Positions 8,947 through 17,462 are shown, counted from the first letter of the stretch. The stretch is DNA of 64,000 bases from RUG420 sp045642465 (GCA_045642465.1 JAZUIY010000016.1:62001-126000); one strand, 5' to 3'. Numbers and translations: made by a program. Notes: a model not told the origin generated them from the letters alone.

Positions 8947-9873
8947 ATGTTAACCACATTTAGCTTGGTGGGACAGCAGGTTATTGTCCTGTTTATCCTC
9001 ATGCTGCTTGGTGCCATTTCCAACCGCACCAAACTGATTAATGAAGCCACGGTAAAAGGCATGACAGAATTGGTTCTGTTCTTTGTTACACCCTGCGTCA
9101 TTATTCAGTCCTTCCAAAGAGAAATGAACATGGCCTTGGTCCGTAACTTACTGATTACGGCGGGGGTAGCTTTCTTTTCCTTTTTCTTATCTATCCTGTT
9201 TGCCAATTTGCTCATTAAAGACAAAGATGACACCAAACAGGTTGTGCTCCGATTTGGAGCCATTTTCGGCAACTGTGGATTCATGTCCCTGCCAATTGAA
9301 CAAGCTCTACTCGGGGCCGATGGCGTGTTCTACGGTGCTGTTTACATTGGCGTCTTCAACGTAGTGGTTTGGACCTATGGCCTTGCCATTATGAGTGGTG
9401 GCAAAGAAAACATTACCGCAAAGAAGCTGGTTTTAAATCCAGGTATTATCGGCGTACTCCTTGGCCTTTTGGTTTTCTTGTTGCAAATCAAATTGCCAAA
9501 CATTTTGGAAACTCCGGTGGACTTCATGGCAGCCCTTAACACGCCGGTACCAATGATTATCATTGGGTACTATCTTGGCAACCTCCGCCTGCACCATCTG
9601 GTGGAAAATACCAAGCAGTACCTTTCTATGTTCTTAAAACTGGTCTTTGTCCCGGCCTTAACAGTTCTTTTTATGTGGCCGCTTCATTTAGACCCAACCG
9701 TAACCCTGGTGGTAGCCATTGCCTGCAGCGCTCCAAGTGCAGCCAACACCGCTATGTTCTCCACCAAATACAATAGAGACCCACAACTGGGCGCCCAAAT
9801 GGTCAGTGTCAGCACCTTGTTTTCCCTGATTACTATTCCAACTTTGGTAGCTCTAACTAGTCTCATTTCCTAA
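8947..9873 (+). CDS. AEC-family (auxin efflux carrier-like) transporter
   Basis: Membrane permease of the AEC family, whose bacterial members carry organic acids such as malate. Length 308. Seen: about ten hydrophobic helices in two halves split by a hydrophilic loop, an N-terminal FILMLLGAISNRT and a conserved GNCGFMSLPIEQAL in helix 4, and a late ACSAPSAANTAMF motif typical of the family. The frame is open from 8920, but AAAGGAGG at 8933-8940 places the start at ATG 8947. It stands alone between two terminators. Substrate unknown. Confidence 0.85.
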   Translation: MLTTFSLVGQQVIVLFILMLLGAISNRTKLINEATVKGMTELVLFFVTPCVIIQSFQREMNMALVRNLLITAGVAFFSFFLSILFANLLIKDKDDTKQVVLRFGAIFGNCGFMSLPIEQALLGADGVFYGAVYIGVFNVVVWTYGLAIMSGGKENITAKKLVLNPGIIGVLLGLLVFLLQIKLPNILETPVDFMAALNTPVPMIIIGYYLGNLRLHHLVENTKQYLSMFLKLVFVPALTVLFMWPLHLDPTVTLVVAIACSAPSAANTAMFSTKYNRDPQLGAQMVSVSTLFSLITIPTLVALTSLIS

Positions 9874-9888
9874 AGAAAAACAAAAAGT

Positions 9889-9918
9889 AAAGCCTCTCCC
9901 AAAGGAGAGGCTTTTTTC
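9889..9918. terminator. Bidirectional terminator between AEC and TetR genes
   Basis: AGCCTCTCC (9891-9899) and GGAGAGGCT (9904-9912) flanked by an A-run on the left and a T-run on the right, between convergent genes. Confidence 0.85.
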
Positions 9919-9921
9919 TTT

Positions 9922-10503
9922 TTATTTGGCATACAGTTCTTTCATGTAATTGTGGATTTGTTCTCTGGAATAGGTATTCTTGAAATAAAATGTTTGGTTT
10001 AATACTTCTACAAAGCCATTGATGTAATTGTTGAAGATAACTTCATAAGGGACCCCAAAATCTTTATCCCGAGTGCAGTTGGCGGCAAGTATTAAACCGC
10101 AATCGTAGATTGCTTGCCGAATGGTCTGATGAAAGGACCCGTTAATTGGATTTTTGGCTGCCACCTTTGAAAGAACACTTTTGTAATTACTCATGAAATC
10201 ATAAAAAAGATCGGCACATTTTTCAATGTTGTCGTAATGATTCAAAACCTGATCCATTTCTGGATACAGTTCATAGAATTTTCTATGAATTGCCCAGCTG
10301 ATAACGTCATATTTGTCCTCAAAGTAATGATAAAAAGTGGAGTGCGGAATCATACTGATGGCACATATTTCGCGCACTGTAATATCATCAAAATTCTTTT
10401 TACATAAAAGGCCAAAGAGGGCATTTGTCACCATGGTGGTGGTACGCTTTTGACTCATTGTTAAGTTTGATTTGAAATCAAGTTTCATAAAATTCTCGCT
10501 CAT
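9922..10503 (-). CDS. TetR-family transcriptional regulator
   Basis: DNA-binding repressor with an N-terminal helix-turn-helix (FDDITVREICAISMIPHSTF and YHYFEDK, about residues 35-60) and a helical C-terminal ligand domain, in the AcrR/DhaS style. The frame extends up to a TTG at 10566, but the promoter at 10538-10566 puts the transcript start near 10530, so the ATG at 10503 (193 residues) or at 10488 (188) must be used; both have weak ribosome sites. It is divergent from the reductase cluster at 10650 and has a palindrome inside its own promoter, so it most likely controls itself and that cluster. Ligand unknown. Confidence 0.85.
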   Translation of the reverse strand: MSENFMKLDFKSNLTMSQKRTTTMVTNALFGLLCKKNFDDITVREICAISMIPHSTFYHYFEDKYDVISWAIHRKFYELYPEMDQVLNHYDNIEKCADLFYDFMSNYKSVLSKVAAKNPINGSFHQTIRQAIYDCGLILAANCTRDKDFGVPYEVIFNNYINGFVEVLNQTFYFKNTYSREQIHNYMKELYAK

Positions 10504-10537
10504 TTCGGAATGTTTTTGTTGTCTATGTACTATACCC

Positions 10538-10566
10538 ATTATGTGTCCAAATTGGGACACTTTCAA
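10538..10566 (-). promoter_or_regulatory. TetR gene promoter with palindromic operator in the spacer
   Basis: Read leftward: TTGAAA (10566-10561), a 17-base spacer and CATAAT (10543-10538). The spacer is covered by GTGTCC-AAATTG-GGACAC (10543-10560), a palindrome matching at 16 of 18 positions, a classic position for autorepression. Start of transcription would fall near 10530. Confidence 0.65.
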
Positions 10567-10649
10567 GGTTTTATTTCTAGGCCAGTTTTTTAAAGAGCAT
10601 TTAAAATGAAATTGGTTGTTATTTTTATATCAAAAGGAGGAAACTGAAA

Positions 10650-11267
10650 ATGGGAAAATATGCAAAACTCGATAAGAGTAAGTCTTTGGACTTTCACGGT
10701 GTGCCAGATTTGCTGGACTACACTCAGGAAGAACTGATGGATTTATTTGAAACCCTTCCGGCACCAACACTGGAAGAAATGCAGGGTGAATTCCACTCTA
10801 CCAAGCTGGGTCATCACAGCGTAAGAGACTGGTTTGAATGGCACATTACCTGCGACAACTTTATTCTGAATCCAGAATGGGTTGGCAAAGCGTTCAAGAA
10901 ATTGGATGACGAACATGGTGTAGGTTATAACCTCTTCAGAGATATCAACGGCAAACTTTATTTCAGATATCCAATGTACACCTGCATCGCTCCTTCTCGT
11001 TATGACAAAAAGCCTGCTTTCACTTTGGTTTACAAGGCTTACTATCATCTCTGTGCAGGTACTCAGATGGTTGACGAATGCAGAAAACTGGGTGACGGCG
11101 CTTATCTTCTGATTGGTACCTACGGCTTCAATAAGAAGGACAGAATGAGACCACACTTCTGGCTTCTGGAAGGTCCATATCGTGAATACCGCGGCGATGT
11201 AAAGGGTATCCACGCTATCCCACGTAAATTCAATAGACAGAGAGAAATGCCGAATTATGGCAAATAA
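10650..11267 (+). CDS. Unknown 205-residue protein, first gene of the reductase cluster
   Basis: I do not firmly recognise this protein. It is soluble, with no signal or membrane segment. The second half alternates strands in a pattern such as YFRYPMYTCIAPSR, MVDECRKLGDGAYLLIGTYG and PHFWLLEGPYREYRG, loosely reminiscent of GXWXG/DUF4334 or lipocalin-like barrels; this is a weak resemblance only. A strong AAAGGAGG site precedes the ATG. The reductase gene follows 18 bases after its stop codon, so it probably works on or binds the same substrate. It contains four scattered cysteines or more but no recognisable metal motif. Function unknown. Confidence 0.7.
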   Translation: MGKYAKLDKSKSLDFHGVPDLLDYTQEELMDLFETLPAPTLEEMQGEFHSTKLGHHSVRDWFEWHITCDNFILNPEWVGKAFKKLDDEHGVGYNLFRDINGKLYFRYPMYTCIAPSRYDKKPAFTLVYKAYYHLCAGTQMVDECRKLGDGAYLLIGTYGFNKKDRMRPHFWLLEGPYREYRGDVKGIHAIPRKFNRQREMPNYGK

Positions 11268-11284
11268 AACATGGGAGTAGGAAA

Positions 11285-13411
11285 ATGAAATACGAAAAAT
11301 TATTTACCCCTGGAAAGATTGGTAACGTAGAAATCAAAAACCGCGTTGTCATGACTTCTATGGGCGCCGATGTAGCCGAAATGAACGGTAAAGTAGGCCA
11401 GCGTTGGATGGATTATTATGAAGCCCGTTCTAAGGGAGAGGTGGGCCTCATTATTTCCGGTATTACCCGTGTCAATGAGCTCAGCGGTATTGGCCTTCCA
11501 ATGCAAGTTTCTATGTCCAAGGATGAGAATATTGAATCCTTACGGAAGGGTGTAGAAAAAATCCATGAAAACGGCACAAAGTTCTTTGTTCAGCTGCATC
11601 ATGCAGGGCGTCAGAATGAGTCTATTTTAGCTACTTCTTGGGGCCTGGTTCAGATAGGGGAAAAATTTGTTCCTAACTATTGGGAATTGGTTACCCCAGT
11701 TCTCAGATGGTTTATGGGCGTAGTGGTACCACCAATGACCAACAACCCAACCATTAACGAGTTGCAGAAATATATTATGCTTCCAACACTGAGTGCTTCT
11801 AAAGTACCTCTGGATGCAACCCGTTCCGGTGTGTTCCCTTCCCGTATTCATGCCATGAACGTTTTTGAAATTAAAATTATTGAAAAGCAGTTTATAGAGG
11901 CTGCTGTTCGTGTAAAGGAAGCCGGTTGCGACGGTGTAGAACTCCATGCTTCTCACGGTTATCTGTTGCAGCAGTTCCTGTCTCCGTGGACGAACCGCCG
12001 CCATGACCGTTATGGTGGTAACACGGAAAACCGTATGCGCTTCTTGCTGGAAATTATTGAGGGCATCCGTAAGGAATGCGGTCCGGATTTCCCAATTGCA
12101 GTCCGCTTAACGGTAGACGAAATGTACAACACCATAGGGGAAGACGGCAAGGGCCTTCAACTCAGCGAAGGCATAGAAATAGCCAAGCGTTTGGAAAAGG
12201 CCGGTGTAGATGCATTGGATATTTCCTGCGGCGGTTATGAAACACCGAACCACACCGTAGAACCAATGGGTGTTCCACAGGCATGGCGTGCTTACATGGT
12301 AAAGGCCATTAAGGATGCGGTTAACATTCCGGTTATTGGCGTAGGCGTCATTCGTGAACCGGATGCAGCAGAAAAACTGCTGGAAGACGGTGTTCAGGAC
12401 TTTATTGGTCTTGCCCGTCCTCTGTTGGCAGATCCGGAATGGGCTTTGAAAGCCAAGGAAGAACGGCCGGAAGAAATTCAGCGCTGCATCTGCTGCTTGT
12501 CTTGCTTCCAAAGCCTTTTCGAAAATGCATTCCAGTTTAGACCTTGTGAATGTGCTCTGAACCCGAAGTGCTGCCGTGAAATTGACTATAAGACCATGGA
12601 AAAGAACGGCGCAGGCCGTTCGGTAGTGGTGATTGGCGCCGGTCCTGCCGGCTTGACCGCTGCCAGAGAACTGGCCAATAGAGACTTTAAAGTAACGGTT
12701 TTGGAAAAGGCTCCAAAGTCCGGCGGACAGCTGATTGCTGCCAGCATGCCACCTGAAAAGAATAGAATGAACTGGGCCATTGAAGACCTGACACACCGTG
12801 CTGAAGTTGCCGGTGCTACCATTCTTTACAATCAGGATGTAACGGAAGATGCTCTTCGAGCCCTGGCTCCATACGCAGTCGTAGTTGCTACCGGTGGGGA
12901 ATCCTGTGTTCCAAAGAAGATTCCGGGTGCTAACAAAGACACTGTTATGACCGGCGCAGATGCTATGGTCAAGGGCCTTGATATTACCAATAAAGATGTA
13001 GTCGTTGTAGGTACCGGATTGACCGGTTTGGAAACCGCTTATTACTTCATGCACAAGGGTAACCGCGTTACCACGATAGAAATGCTTGACAAGATTGGCC
13101 CTGGCCTCTACGTCCAGCATTACTATGATTTGTATCCAAAACTTGCAGAAGGAGGAACCTTGTTCCTAACTTCTTCCACCGTTACAGAAATTGGGGACGG
13201 CTATGTTGTGGCAACAACCAAAGAGGATAATAACGTAACCGTGAAAGCAGACTATGTCTTCTTTGCAACCGGTGTTCGCAGCGTGAACAATGTTGCTGAT
13301 GTAGCAAAGAAGGTATGTTCTAAGGTTTATACCGTAGGCGATGCAGCCCAAGTTGGCACCATTCGAAATGCTACCAGTACTGCAATGAGTACGGTAAAAG
13401 AAATTAATTAG
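11285..13411 (+). CDS. Old Yellow Enzyme-type NADH:flavin oxidoreductase with 4Fe-4S and FAD domains
   Basis: Three-domain ene-reductase of the 2,4-dienoyl-CoA reductase / BaiCD / enoate reductase group: FMN barrel, iron-sulphur linker, and FAD/NAD(P) domain. Seen: LFTPGKIGNVEIKNRVVM at the start, the barrel catalytic HASHGYLLQQF near residue 221, a cysteine group around residue 400 (CICCLSC...CECALNPKC), GAGPAGLTAARELA for FAD near 449 and VVVGTGLTGLETAYY for NAD(P). At 708 residues it exceeds the usual 640-670 because of a hydrophobic insert of roughly 60-70 residues (about 115-190) after the HHAGRQ motif. It should reduce an activated C=C bond; the substrate is not readable. Cofactors imply an anaerobic reaction. 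It lies between the 205-residue unknown and an SDR. Confidence 0.9.
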   Translation: MKYEKLFTPGKIGNVEIKNRVVMTSMGADVAEMNGKVGQRWMDYYEARSKGEVGLIISGITRVNELSGIGLPMQVSMSKDENIESLRKGVEKIHENGTKFFVQLHHAGRQNESILATSWGLVQIGEKFVPNYWELVTPVLRWFMGVVVPPMTNNPTINELQKYIMLPTLSASKVPLDATRSGVFPSRIHAMNVFEIKIIEKQFIEAAVRVKEAGCDGVELHASHGYLLQQFLSPWTNRRHDRYGGNTENRMRFLLEIIEGIRKECGPDFPIAVRLTVDEMYNTIGEDGKGLQLSEGIEIAKRLEKAGVDALDISCGGYETPNHTVEPMGVPQAWRAYMVKAIKDAVNIPVIGVGVIREPDAAEKLLEDGVQDFIGLARPLLADPEWALKAKEERPEEIQRCICCLSCFQSLFENAFQFRPCECALNPKCCREIDYKTMEKNGAGRSVVVIGAGPAGLTAARELANRDFKVTVLEKAPKSGGQLIAASMPPEKNRMNWAIEDLTHRAEVAGATILYNQDVTEDALRALAPYAVVVATGGESCVPKKIPGANKDTVMTGADAMVKGLDITNKDVVVVGTGLTGLETAYYFMHKGNRVTTIEMLDKIGPGLYVQHYYDLYPKLAEGGTLFLTSSTVTEIGDGYVVATTKEDNNVTVKADYVFFATGVRSVNNVADVAKKVCSKVYTVGDAAQVGTIRNATSTAMSTVKEIN

Positions 13412-13452
13412 GTTTTTTTATTAGTAAAATAAATTCTTAGGAGGAAAACACT

Positions 13453-14250
13453 ATGAAAAACGTATTAGTTATCACCGGCGCTGCCGGCGGTATCGCAAAG
13501 GAATTTCTCAAACTGATGAAGGATGAGAAGGGTATTGACGAAATCTGGGCTGTAGATATTGCTGCAGACAAACTGGATGAACTCAAGAAAGTTTATGGCG
13601 ATAAGTTTATCCCATGCATCGTTGACGTAACTAAGGATGAAGATCTTATTGCTTTCCAGGACAAACTGGCAGCAGAAGATGTTTGCGTTAAATGGCTCAT
13701 CAACACCGCTGGTACCCGTGCTTTCTACAACAAGGGCGCTTCTCTTCCAAGACAGCTCCTTACCGTTCGTACCAACCTGGTTGGTAATATGGCTATGTGC
13801 TACATTACCATTCCTCACATGAAGAAAGGCTCTCACATTTTGAACGTTTCTTCTTCCGCAAGTTTCCAGCCACTTCCTTCCAACAACTCTTATGCAGCTG
13901 CTAAGGTTGGTTTGCGTTACTTCACCAAGGGCCTCGAATATGAAACCAAGGGAAAGGGTATTGAGATTACCTGCGCATGCCCAGGTTGGGTTCGTACCCC
14001 ATTGATGGAATTCGGCTCCGATGAAATCAAGGCTATTGATAGACTTCCTGGTGCTAAGGATCCTGACTTCATTGCTAAGAAGTGCCTCAAGGATGCTCGC
14101 AAGGGTAAGTCCATCTGCTTCCCAACCCTCAAGGTTCACCTGGACTACTACTTAACCAAGTACTCTCCAACCGCTATCATTATGTGGTATGCAACTCACA
14201 TTGAAACTGACCACTATAAAGATTTCAGAGCTTTGGATATCTTGTCCTAA
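13453..14250 (+). CDS. SDR-family oxidoreductase of the reductase cluster
   Basis: Classical short-chain dehydrogenase, 265 residues. Seen: TGAAGGIAKEF nucleotide motif near residue 8, an NTAG motif, and the active site with NVSSSAS and YAAAK (Ser-Tyr-Lys). An acidic residue (AVDIAADK) after the second strand favours NAD(H) over NADP(H). The C-terminal 50 residues (DYYLTKYSPTAIIMWYATHIE) are more hydrophobic than usual. Members of this class oxidise or reduce hydroxyl/keto groups, including hydroxysteroids; the substrate here is inferred only from the neighbouring ene-reductase. AGGAGG at 13440-13445 supports the start. A terminator follows. Confidence 0.85.
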   Translation: MKNVLVITGAAGGIAKEFLKLMKDEKGIDEIWAVDIAADKLDELKKVYGDKFIPCIVDVTKDEDLIAFQDKLAAEDVCVKWLINTAGTRAFYNKGASLPRQLLTVRTNLVGNMAMCYITIPHMKKGSHILNVSSSASFQPLPSNNSYAAAKVGLRYFTKGLEYETKGKGIEITCACPGWVRTPLMEFGSDEIKAIDRLPGAKDPDFIAKKCLKDARKGKSICFPTLKVHLDYYLTKYSPTAIIMWYATHIETDHYKDFRALDILS

Positions 14251-14274
14251 TGTCTCATTAGAAATGAAAAAAGA

Positions 14275-14311
14275 AAAGACCGAGAGGATTTCCTCTCGGT
14301 CTTTTTTTTAT
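14275..14311. terminator. Bidirectional terminator between SDR and flavoprotein genes
   Basis: AAAGACCGAGAGGA (14275-14288) pairs perfectly with TCCTCTCGGTCTTT (14291-14304), with A- and T-runs on either side. Confidence 0.9.
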
Positions 14312-14318
14312 AGGTCAC

Positions 14319-15251
14319 TTATTTCTTTTTCTTTTCTTCTGCACGCTTGTCATTGATGATTTTTACTTCAGCAGCGGTAATAAGAGTGCAGTCATTTTCC
14401 TTAGCCCAGTCTACGCAGCCCATGAGGACAGTTTTAAGGAATGGACGAGGAACCTTTACGAAGCATTCCAGAGCGTCATCTGTGAACTTGATAACGTCGT
14501 CGCAACGGTCTGCAGCGTAACGGAGGGAAGCAAGGTCTGCTTCTTTGCCGGCAGGGATTGCTTCTGGGATTGGCTTTTTGAGCTTCGGGAACTGAGTGTA
14601 CCAGAAGTTGGTGGAGTCACGGTAACCGTAGTCAACCGGAACTGGTGGGAAGTCAGAAGCCTTAACGCCGTTAACAATAGCGTTGTAGTATTTTTCCTTC
14701 ATGAGAATCTTGTCAATCTTCAGAACGAAGGTTGCACCAAGAGGAGAAGTAATACCATTGAAGTTGTTGAATGGACCTTCATAGCCGTCCATTTCCCCAG
14801 CCTTCCACTTGTAACCATCTTCCAAAGAAGAGTCCCAAGTACATTCAATTACCTGGAAGGAAGACTTGATAACCGGTGGGCGATTTGCATCACTCGGATC
14901 TGCAATACCTGGTTCCAGTTCGAAAGCAAGGTCAGGCATTTTGTCTTCAGATGGTCCAGGGAAGCCAAGACGTACAGCTTCCTTGAAGGACTTTCTGTCA
15001 TCCGGAATGAAGTTAAGAGCACACTTGCCGGTACGAAGAAGGTTCTGGCAGGTGTTGGAATTGTTTCGGCAGTTCAGCACCATAGCATAGTATTCTCTGC
15101 CTGCTACATAATATGGGAAGCAAAGAGAATAACTGCCTACGTTTACGCTGCCGTCAGGGTTGATAGTAGAAATACAAACGGTTGGCATTGGGAAGAAGAG
15201 GGACGTCTGATAGAAGTTATCAACGACTCTCAAATCCTTAAAAGAGCTCAT
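14319..15251 (-). CDS. Flavin reductase-like protein with C-terminal PCP_red-like domain
   Basis: The first 230 residues resemble the FMN-binding flavin reductase / flavoredoxin family (MPTVCISTINPDGSVNVGSY, then NNSNTCQNLLRTGKCALNFI). The last 60 residues (FTDDALECFVKVPRPFLKTV ... CTLITAAEVKII) resemble the PCP_red domain, a small helical module named from protochlorophyllide reductase and found on redox proteins of anaerobes. That second match is from memory of the family pattern and less sure. The tail ends in EEKKKK. It has its own promoter and terminator and is convergent with the reductase cluster, so it could deliver reduced flavin or electrons there, but this is inference. AAAGGAG site supports the ATG. 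Confidence 0.75.
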   Translation of the reverse strand: MSSFKDLRVVDNFYQTSLFFPMPTVCISTINPDGSVNVGSYSLCFPYYVAGREYYAMVLNCRNNSNTCQNLLRTGKCALNFIPDDRKSFKEAVRLGFPGPSEDKMPDLAFELEPGIADPSDANRPPVIKSSFQVIECTWDSSLEDGYKWKAGEMDGYEGPFNNFNGITSPLGATFVLKIDKILMKEKYYNAIVNGVKASDFPPVPVDYGYRDSTNFWYTQFPKLKKPIPEAIPAGKEADLASLRYAADRCDDVIKFTDDALECFVKVPRPFLKTVLMGCVDWAKENDCTLITAAEVKIINDKRAEEKKKK

Positions 15252-15286
15252 TAAAAGTTTCTCCTTTCAAGCTTAAGTACTTAGAC

Positions 15287-15295
15287 ATTATAGCA
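15287..15295 (-). promoter_or_regulatory. Extended -10 promoter for the flavoprotein gene
   Basis: Leftward TGCTATAAT, an extended -10 with a perfect TATAAT, 36 bases ahead of the start codon. No good -35 is seen. Confidence 0.6.
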
Positions 15296-15307
15296 CAATT
15301 TGTCTGT

Positions 15308-15344
15308 AAAGAAAGAAGAGACCAAAGAATTTCTGGTCTCTTCT
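15308..15344 (-). terminator. Terminator after serC
   Basis: AGAAGAGACCA (15314-15324) pairs with TGGTCTCTTCT (15334-15344); leftward it is followed by TTCTTTAC. Confidence 0.65.
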
Positions 15345-15372
15345 AGTTGCACATTTTAATGGTTTTGTTGCA

Positions 15373-16458
15373 TCATGCTTGGAGGGATTCTTCAAATTCC
15401 TTCATATATGCTACCAATTTTTCTACCCCTTCAATTGGCATCGCGTTATAGATGGAAGCACGCATACCGCCAACAGAACGGTGGCCTTTGATATTGATGA
15501 GGCCGTTTTCGGTACAGCCCTTAATAAAGGCGGCATCTAAGTCTGGGTCTCCGGTGACAAACGGAACGTTCATGAGGGAACGGTCTTCTTTTACGACGGT
15601 ACCTTTGAAGAGTTTGGATTCATCCAGATAATCATAGAGAATGTTGGCTTTGGCTTCGTTTCTTCTCTTCATTTCAGTGAGGCCGCCAATGCGCTTGATC
15701 CAATCAAATACCAGTTTTGCCATGTAAATACACCAGCATGGAGGGGTGTTGTACATGGAGTCGTTCTTTGCCTGAATGGCATAGTCCAGCATGGTAGGGC
15801 AGATGTCCTTGGCTTTGCCCAGCATGTCTTCCCGGATAATGCAGATGGTGAGACCGGCCGGAGCAATGTTCTTTTGAGCACCGCCATAAACCATGGCAAA
15901 TTTGCTTACGTCCAGAGGCTCGGAAAGGAAGCAAGAGGAAACATCGGCAATCAGTGGAACGTTGCCGGTTTCCGGAACGTTTCTCATCAGGTTTCCGTAT
16001 ACGGTTTCGTTCATGCAAATGTAGCAGTAATCTGCATCTTCCCGGAACTCCTTTTTGTCCCAAGCAGGAACATGAGTGAAGTTATCTTCCTTGGAGGAGG
16101 CAACGATTTTAACATCACCATATTTCATAGCTTCTTCCGCAGCCTTCATAGACCAGTTTCCGGATACAATGTAGTCTGCCTTTCCGGAACCGCTCAGGAA
16201 GTTTAAAGGAATGGCTGCAAACTGGGTGGAAGCACCGCCCTGTAAGAACAACACCTTGTAGTTTTCCGGAATCTCCATGATGTCACGAAGCAAAGCTTCT
16301 GCCTCTTTGGCAATGGTATCAAACTCTTTGGATCTGTGGGACATTTCCATAACAGATTCGCCGGTTCCCTGATAGTCCAGGAGTTCGTCGGCAGCCTGGT
16401 TCAATACACTTTCCGGCAGCATGGATGGGCCTGCGGAAAAATTAAATACTCTAGCCAT
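15373..16458 (-). CDS. serC: Phosphoserine aminotransferase
   Basis: PLP-dependent class V aminotransferase that makes 3-phosphoserine from 3-phosphohydroxypyruvate and glutamate; it can also serve pyridoxal phosphate synthesis. Length 361 is normal. Seen: the N-terminal FNFSAGPSMLPESVL signature, LFLQGGASTQF, ADVSSCFLSEPLDV and YGGAQKNIAPAGLTI, in which the lysine after GAQ is the PLP lysine. AAGGAGG site supports the start at 16458. No serA or serB is adjacent and the gene is flanked by terminators, so it is transcribed alone. Confidence 0.95.
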   Translation of the reverse strand: MARVFNFSAGPSMLPESVLNQAADELLDYQGTGESVMEMSHRSKEFDTIAKEAEALLRDIMEIPENYKVLFLQGGASTQFAAIPLNFLSGSGKADYIVSGNWSMKAAEEAMKYGDVKIVASSKEDNFTHVPAWDKKEFREDADYCYICMNETVYGNLMRNVPETGNVPLIADVSSCFLSEPLDVSKFAMVYGGAQKNIAPAGLTICIIREDMLGKAKDICPTMLDYAIQAKNDSMYNTPPCWCIYMAKLVFDWIKRIGGLTEMKRRNEAKANILYDYLDESKLFKGTVVKEDRSLMNVPFVTGDPDLDAAFIKGCTENGLINIKGHRSVGGMRASIYNAMPIEGVEKLVAYMKEFEESLQA

Positions 16459-16540
16459 TATTTTGGCCTCCTTCTAGGAAAATCAATACATCCATTTTAG
16501 ACAAAATCAGCAGTCTCCGTCAACCAAATGTAGAAAAAAA

Positions 16541-16577
16541 CAAAAAGCGCCTACCCGACTGGGTAAGCGCTTTTTTA
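16541..16577 (-). terminator. Terminator of the rnf operon
   Basis: AGCGCCTACCC (16546-16556) and GGGTAAGCGCT (16561-16571), one mismatch, with A-rich sequence to the left giving a T-run on the transcript. Confidence 0.8.
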
Positions 16578-16594
16578 TTGGAATCAGAGTTGAA

Positions 16595-17443
16595 TTATTC
16601 TGCTTCTGCTTCTGCAGGAGCATCTACGTAAATGACCTGACCAAAGGTGGTCATTTCAAGGCACTTGGTTGGGCAGCCTTCTACGCAGGCACCACAGCCA
16701 ATGCACTTTTCTGGATCAACAGTAGCTTTGAAGTCCTTAACATGAATGGCGTCATGTTCGCAGGTTTTTTGACACTTCATGCAGCCAATACAAGCAACCT
16801 TACATGCCTTTCTGGCAACGGCGCCCTTGTCTTTGTTGCTGCAGAATACCACTGCCTGTTCCTTGTAAAGAGGAGCCAGGTCAATGATGCCCTTCGGACA
16901 AGTGTTGACACAGATTTTACAAGCTTTACACTTCAGGTCGTCTACTTCTGCAATGCCGGCGTCGTTGATGTGAATAGCATCAAACGGGCAAGCTCTGACA
17001 CAGTCACCAAAACCAAGGCAACCGTAGGAGCAGTCTTTACCGCCTGCATAAAGCTGATTGGCAGCCTTACAGGATTTTACACCGGAGTAGTCCATGAAGA
17101 GACCACTGTTTTCCAAGTGACCGTGGCAGCGAACCACAGCGGTCATTGGAACGGAAGAGCCGGCTTCTACCCCGAGGATGGAAGCAATTTCGGCAGCAGC
17201 ATCTGCACCGCCAGGGGAGCAGAGACCGCAGTCAGTGCATACACCCTTGGAAAGAGCGGATGCGTAACCGGCACAGCCGGAATAACCACAAGCACCACAG
17301 TTGGCGCCTGCAAGTACTTCTTCAATAGCAACGGCTTTTTCGTCAACTGGAACTGCCATAACAATAGAGGCAATTGCCAGTGCAAGGCCAAGGACAAGAC
17401 CGATGGCAGAAACGACGATAACCGCTAATAAAATAGGATTCAT
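16595..17443 (-). CDS. rnfB: Rnf complex subunit RnfB (ferredoxin-type)
   Basis: Iron-sulphur subunit taken to receive electrons from ferredoxin in the Rnf complex. Seen: an N-terminal membrane helix (about 1-28), the 4Fe-4S domain ANCGACGYSGCAGYA with following CTDCGLC, then four ferredoxin-type cysteine groups (CLGFGDCVRACP, CKACKICVNTCP, CIGCMKCQKTCE and CIGCGACVEGCP). Length 282 fits clostridial RnfB. It is the last gene of a nine-gene leftward operon and is followed by a hairpin terminator. The order C-D-G-E-A-B is the one found in acetogens and other anaerobes. Confidence 0.95.
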   Translation of the reverse strand: MNPILLAVIVVSAIGLVLGLALAIASIVMAVPVDEKAVAIEEVLAGANCGACGYSGCAGYASALSKGVCTDCGLCSPGGADAAAEIASILGVEAGSSVPMTAVVRCHGHLENSGLFMDYSGVKSCKAANQLYAGGKDCSYGCLGFGDCVRACPFDAIHINDAGIAEVDDLKCKACKICVNTCPKGIIDLAPLYKEQAVVFCSNKDKGAVARKACKVACIGCMKCQKTCEHDAIHVKDFKATVDPEKCIGCGACVEGCPTKCLEMTTFGQVIYVDAPAEAEAE

Positions 17444-17462
17444 ACTGTTCTAACCACCTTTC

